Assembly (NCBI RefSeq): GCF_026210795.1
Contig: NC_089433.1
Coordinates: 4,551,001 to 4,615,000, forward strand
Origin: Rhizophagus irregularis
Lineage: Eukaryota > Glomeromycota > Glomeromycetes > Glomerales > Glomeraceae
Reading direction: 5' to 3'
DNA length: 64,000 nt
The position numbers were made by a program, and so were the translations under genes. The stretch's first letter is position 1. Each line of letters opens with the position of its first letter. The notes beneath the pieces are model-generated. The model did no database searches, was not told the origin of the DNA, and was given only the letters and a program-made list of their open reading frames with translations. Below are positions 59,801 through 64,000 of the stretch, in pieces.

Positions 59801-61026
59801 TAAATCTACTCACGTTTGATTTTTCATCAATTACATTAACCAGTTTGAAAATAAGTAATTGTTCTCAACTTAACAAGGTTAACTTGTCAAAATTTCCTAA
59901 ACTTACAAGTTTATCTGTAACTAATTGTCAAAAATTAACGAACCTTGATTGTTCATCAACTGAGTTAATTAGATTAAAAATAAGTTGTTGTTCACAAATT
60001 TATAATATTGACTTGTCAAAGCTTTCCAAGCTTGAGGGTTTATCTGTAACTGAATGTTCAAATCTAACTACTCTTAATATTTCATCAATTGGATTAACTA
60101 GTTTGAAAATAAGTGATTGCTCCCAACTTGAAGGGATAGATTTGTCAGAATTTCCTAATCTTATGAATTTATCTGTAACTAATTGTCAAAATTTGCCCAA
60201 TCTTGATTGTTCATCAATTAAGGCATTAGGTCAAAAACATGAATTTCCTAATTATTTTTTCACCAATAGTCCAGGAAGAAAAAATTTATTAATAATTGGC
60301 ACCATTCATTCTGGTAAATCTGCATTAGCTAACGTAATATGTAAAACTAAGTTTTTTGAAGAAAATGGATGTAATTCAAAAGATTTTCAAGAATATGATT
60401 TTGTTTGGAATAATACAAATTATCATGTGGTTGATATTAGAGTTAATTTAATTGAAAATGAAATTTTATATAAGATAGGACAAGTAATATATTCAATGCC
60501 GGAAGGGATAAGCCAAATTTTATTTGTAGTTGACCATAGATTAACGGCAGAAGAAATAAAAAAACTTAGTGAAATTGAAGAAGAAATTTTAAAAATCGAA
60601 ATTTGCAAAATTACTACTATTGTCAGAACTAAATTTGAAGACTTTAAAAGTAAAGATGAGTGCAAAAAAGATGAAGAAAATCTCTATAGTTTAAACAAAA
60701 AAATATTTATCAAAAATATATTTACTAATAAACCTCCAATCATTCATGTAGACAATCCATCAGCACATATTTATGTTTATGATAGTGATGATGATGCTAC
60801 AGTAAATTACATTGGTAGAGGAAGAAGAGAAAAGTCAAGAACTATACTCCTAGAACATTTGAATAAAGTATGTTCAGAAAAATACAAATTAAATATGTGG
60901 GATAAGTTGTATGAGTCTAATATGTCAATAGATAATTTAGATAAACAGAAATTAATAAAATCATATTTAAAATTATATGATCCTGACGTTGTTAAAATTA
61001 TCAAAAAACTAGTAAATGGGGAATAA
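56829..61026 (+). CDS. kinase - P-loop GTPase-like - LRR - P-loop GTPase-like multidomain protein
   Basis: Six exons (56829-57050, 57133-57196, 57268-57437, 57521-57998, 58077-58733, 58799-61026), all GT..AG and in frame, give 1272 residues. Kinase domain: glycine loop IDEGSFGEV (31-39), Lys53, HRDL (149-152), DFG (168-170), YIDPQ, SDIYSLGVLLWE and C-lobe CWDDKPELRP. Then Walker A GGTLSGKS (321-328) opens a first domain that also has VIEIVIWS, MPEGISQFLFLVDE and TIIQNK. Residues about 560-1010 are around 20 short leucine-rich repeats (LTSLKISNCSQLNKVNL type). A second copy of the G domain starts at GTIHSGKS (about 1026) with YHVVDIR, MPEGISQILFVVDH and TTIVRTK. The layout of both G domains resembles AIG1/GIMAP GTPases, though the D-x-x-G motif is not typical. 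Role unknown; a sensor is a fair guess. Alternatively it is two or three adjacent genes. Confidence 0.75.
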
Positions 61027-61862
61027 ACGTGTTAAGAGGATTTTACCAATGGTATGTTTGTTAAGTATGTGTTGATTATTTTTTATACAATATTGGGATT
61101 ATTTATTTTATATAATATTGGGATTATTTTTTATACAATATTGGGTGGTTATTTTTTTGTTAACATACGGATTGTTTATATGACAAATATTAATAACCAA
61201 TAAAATTTTAAGATTTCATATGAAGTTTTTTTGACTTATATAAGGGATAAAGTCTTTAAATAAATTTATCCTTTTAAGTTATTACAAAAATTTATATTTA
61301 CAGAAAATGATGTGATATCAATAACTATGGCACAAAAAGTATATACATAAATTATTATTCGAATATACATTTTTGTATATTCAAATTACATGTAATGGTA
61401 ACTTTTATATATTCACATATGACGTGTATAAAGTAGTTATTTCTGAATATACAATAGTTACTATTTGAATATTTCTATTCAAATATACAAAATCAACATA
61501 ATAATCATTTTTATAAATCTACCAATTTTTATGGACAATCCAAAAACCATTTGTGATTTTATAAATTTGGATGACAATTTTTATGATGGTTTTTGTATAT
61601 TCAAATGACATCTTTTGTATGTTTAACTAACAATACTTGTACATTCTATGACTGCTTTTGTATATTTAAATGTTTGTTATGTATAAATGTACAAAGTTAT
61701 CATTTGAATATATAAAAATTGTTATTATGATACTGTATATCTATTGTAGCATCAGATTAACAGTATAGGATATTAATTTTACAATTAGTTAGAACATTTA
61801 TTTTTATATTTATTTAGTTATTATATAGTTATATTATATTATTATAATTAGTTATATTTATA
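61027..61862. other. intergenic stretch with short repeats
   Basis: Three copies of TATACAATATTGGGATTATT lie at about 61075-61160. From 61350 to 61740 the motif GTATATTCAAAT and its inverse ATTTGAATATAC recur many times, including the hairpin GAATATACATTTTTGTATATTC at about 61360-61381. Possibly an old palindromic element; no gene. Confidence 0.45.
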
Positions 61863-62628
61863 GTGGAATGGAAAACAAGAAGCATCGTTTGGATTAATGG
61901 CGTAAGAATTTTAGAAATTTTACCGACTATGATTTTATTAGAAATTTCGAACATAGTAGATGTATACGCTGTAAAAGAATGTTGACTCATATATGGATTT
62001 GTAGCGCAAAACCTGGTTACTATTGGCCAAATCATTAATCAAGCAAAAAAGAAAGTGAAGCTTCACATTGAAATTAATTGTGCTGCGAGGTTATTTGTTA
62101 TTTTAAATGAGCGCTCAAAAGTTATTTTTAATGATCGTATATTTCATGACTCAATTATATTTGGGAATTAATGATGAAATGTTAAAGAAATGAAATATTT
62201 GGGAGGAAGTAAAGGTATTACAAAGCAAATGAATCGATCGAGTAAAGAAGATCTTACTTTGATTCTGTCATCTCGAATTAGCCCTATAAAAAAAGAAAAT
62301 TCGGAATTTGTCCTGAAAAGTATGGAAAATGTCCAGAAATTTTCCGTGCGTCCGGAAAACATTTGGAAACGGTCACGTTTTGGAACACTTTCCGGACGCA
62401 CAAATTCCAGACATTTTCTTGACACTCCAGAATTTGTCCAGAATTTGTCCAGAATCAAGCGTCCGGAAAATGTTCCAAAACATGACCGTTTCCGAATGTT
62501 TTCCGGACGCACGGAAAGTTTCTGGACATTTTCCATACTTTTCAGGACAAATTCCGAATTTTCTTTTTTTATAGGGTAGTCAACAACGATGGTTAGAATA
62601 TAGTGAGGATCGGAATGAACGTATGAAT
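61863..62628 (+). pseudogene. unknown gene fragment split by a MITE
   Basis: After a TATAG acceptor-like site the frame from 61863 reads coding-like text (SIVWINGVRILEILPTMILL ... IGQIINQAKKKVKLHIEINC ... HDSIIFGN), with one TGA near 61982 and stops at 62169-62177. The same frame resumes with ATG at 62190 (MKYLGGSKGITKQMNRSSKE) and reaches the MITE at 62282. Beyond the MITE it continues QQRWLEYSEDRNERMN to a TAG at 62626-62628. The product is not recognised. It is a dead or dying gene whose last exon received the insertion. Confidence 0.5.
62282..62576. mobile_element. 295-bp palindromic MITE of the CCCTATA family
   Basis: The arms, about 110-120 bp, are near-perfect inverted copies: CCCTATAAAAAAAGAAAATT at the left and AATTTTCTTTTTTTATAGGG at the right, with internal GCGTCCGGAAAA copies. 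TAG flanks both sides (62279-62281 and 62577-62579). No coding capacity; overlapping ORFs of 80-130 codons are by-products of the palindrome. It shares its tip with the 1972-3722 element. Confidence 0.95.
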
Positions 62629-64000
62629 TAGGGTATTTAGAGAAGCTAATTACTCTAGAAATTTTTCTTTATTTGATTTGTAGTCTAGTTAAATAGGTTA
62701 TTTTAATAGATGGGTTACTTTATTGATTATTAGTATTGTAAGAAATTTGATACAAATCTAATTAATACTGTACAATATAGACGTAAAACATCTAAAGATA
62801 ATTTTTTCGCCTAATAACTCCTTTAAGTTTTATTTATTATTTATTCACATGATTTTGTTATTTAATATTCATTTAGGATAGGAAGGGTTTGGGGCTTTTG
62901 GCGTTGGTAGGTCATGACGGTGATAACTTTTCATTTTGCTGGAGCTGAATCAGTGAATGTTATTCTTTGTACTTCGAAATTATTTACTTATAAACTGAGG
63001 TTTTACGAAAAAAAAATATGCCGAGACTGATGACGTCTTATAACTTTCTTGAATAATTATGTATGAAATTAATTTCAGAATTATTTCCATATATGAATTG
63101 GCTATGATGGCTTTTTTAGCTCAAAATTTGTACAATTTGGTTGTTTCTTACAATATAATATCTCCATATTTCATCTATTATACAAAACTTATGTTACATA
63201 AAATCAATTAATCACAATAAGATGGAATTTTCGTTTAGTAAAGTTTAACCGTACAAATTTGGGATAGTTTTACTATCAACTGTAACCATGTTAAGGATGA
63301 ATTAATAAGCCGAGCCAGAAAAATAAGGATTGTATGCATAACATGCTATTAAATAAGCGATTAGCATAAAAATTAATTTATTTTTGAGTTCTTATTGCAT
63401 CATCGAGGAATATGTGCCAAAAAAAAATATTACAGTAATGTGAAAAATAAATACAAAAAAGTTTGGAGTACGATTATCATATGACACAGTATGATATACA
63501 TATGATGTCGACTACAACCCAAAAAAAAGAACTACCCCAAGAGCACTCCAAAAAATTCTGCGTAAATCATGTGATCATCACATATCACATGATTGAGATT
63601 AAAGAATTATGTAATTTATACAAAAAAAATTCTGATATTCAAAAAAATTAAAGTATTTTATTATGAAACTTTTAAAGAAAAACTTTATTACTCTATTACT
63701 TTTAAAAAAGAAAATATTTCATAAATTTATTAATTTACTGCCTATCTACAAAATAAATCACTTCTGTTTATTATGATCTTTCCAAGTGCGTGGATTTGTA
63801 ATCTGTCTTTCATACTTATTATTAATTTCTTTTTTTGCAAATTATTCCATTCCCTTTTAAATCTTTTCACCATGAAAGTTTTTCCCAACCACATAAATAT
63901 TTATTATATTGTTGTTGATGATGTGGAATTAAACGAGTAAGAAGAATATAAATTACCAAATCAAGACATGGTCGAATAAATTTTTGAAACATTGCAATTA
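62629..64000. other. gene-free stretch to the window end
   Basis: AT-rich. The ORF at 63463-63651 is short and without motif. Nothing else is supported. Confidence 0.4.

Noticed and set aside
60423-61004. Minus-strand ORFs within the LRR gene
   Set aside because: Antisense shadows of the second P-loop domain.
62168-62574. Three overlapping ORFs of 81-129 codons around the MITE
   Set aside because: Most of their length is the palindromic MITE read on both strands; only the 62190-62281 part belongs to an older coding frame.

Overview
The window looks like nuclear DNA of an arbuscular mycorrhizal fungus of the Rhizophagus type (inference). It is very AT-rich, and its genes are split by short introns of about 65-170 bp with GTAAGT donors and CTAAC-like branch points. 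The gene families are those expanded in these fungi: protein kinases carrying a W-T-S-G-N...I-D...W-I-P-Y lead-in, BTB-BACK-TLDc proteins, F-box/LRR proteins and UDP-glycosyltransferases. The space between genes is filled with DNA transposons, MITEs and decayed copies of the same families. No rRNA, tRNA or CRISPR was found.

Layout. 1-5 kb: two weak hypothetical ORFs, a 1.75-kb CCCTATA-ended transposon holding a broken multi-exon gene, and kinase relics on the minus strand. 5.9-7.4 kb: an alpha/beta hydrolase (HSL type, 6 exons, minus). 11.1-13.3 kb: a UDP-glycosyltransferase with a signal peptide and a C-terminal membrane anchor (6 exons, plus). 14.1-16.2 kb: a kinase (7 exons, minus) whose tail contains duplicated exons. 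19.2-20.8 kb: an F-box/LRR protein (minus). 22.1-23.7 kb: a BTB-BACK-TLDc protein (plus). 26.4-29.5 kb: a PIF/Harbinger transposon with an intact transposase ORF, lying in the left edge of a 3.4-kb non-coding foldback element that runs to about 32.9 kb.

33.1-39.0 kb: the most unusual locus, a kinase gene (plus). Between its N-terminus and its kinase domain lies a 4.2-kb tandem array of about 40 intron-like cassettes. Each has a donor, a branch-point-like motif and an acceptor, and neighbouring cassettes are separated by exactly 3 nt. Read as 3-nt microexons in phase 1 they encode 40 consecutive stop-free codons and, with one final 1-nt exon, join the kinase domain in frame. 41.2-49.4 kb: an 8.3-kb nest in which a hAT element (8-bp target duplication) sits inside another TIR transposon. 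49.4-56.8 kb: gene-poor DNA with short tandem repeats and scraps. 56.8-61.0 kb: a six-exon gene predicted to encode kinase - P-loop GTPase-like - about 20 leucine-rich repeats - second P-loop GTPase-like, an architecture reminiscent of NLR sensors. 61.9-62.6 kb: a broken gene split by a 295-bp palindromic MITE of the same CCCTATA family.

The kinases, BTB, F-box and LRR proteins are plausibly signalling and protein-turnover components. They are not an operon and no shared pathway can be shown. All exon structures come from splice motifs and reading phase; none was checked against RNA.
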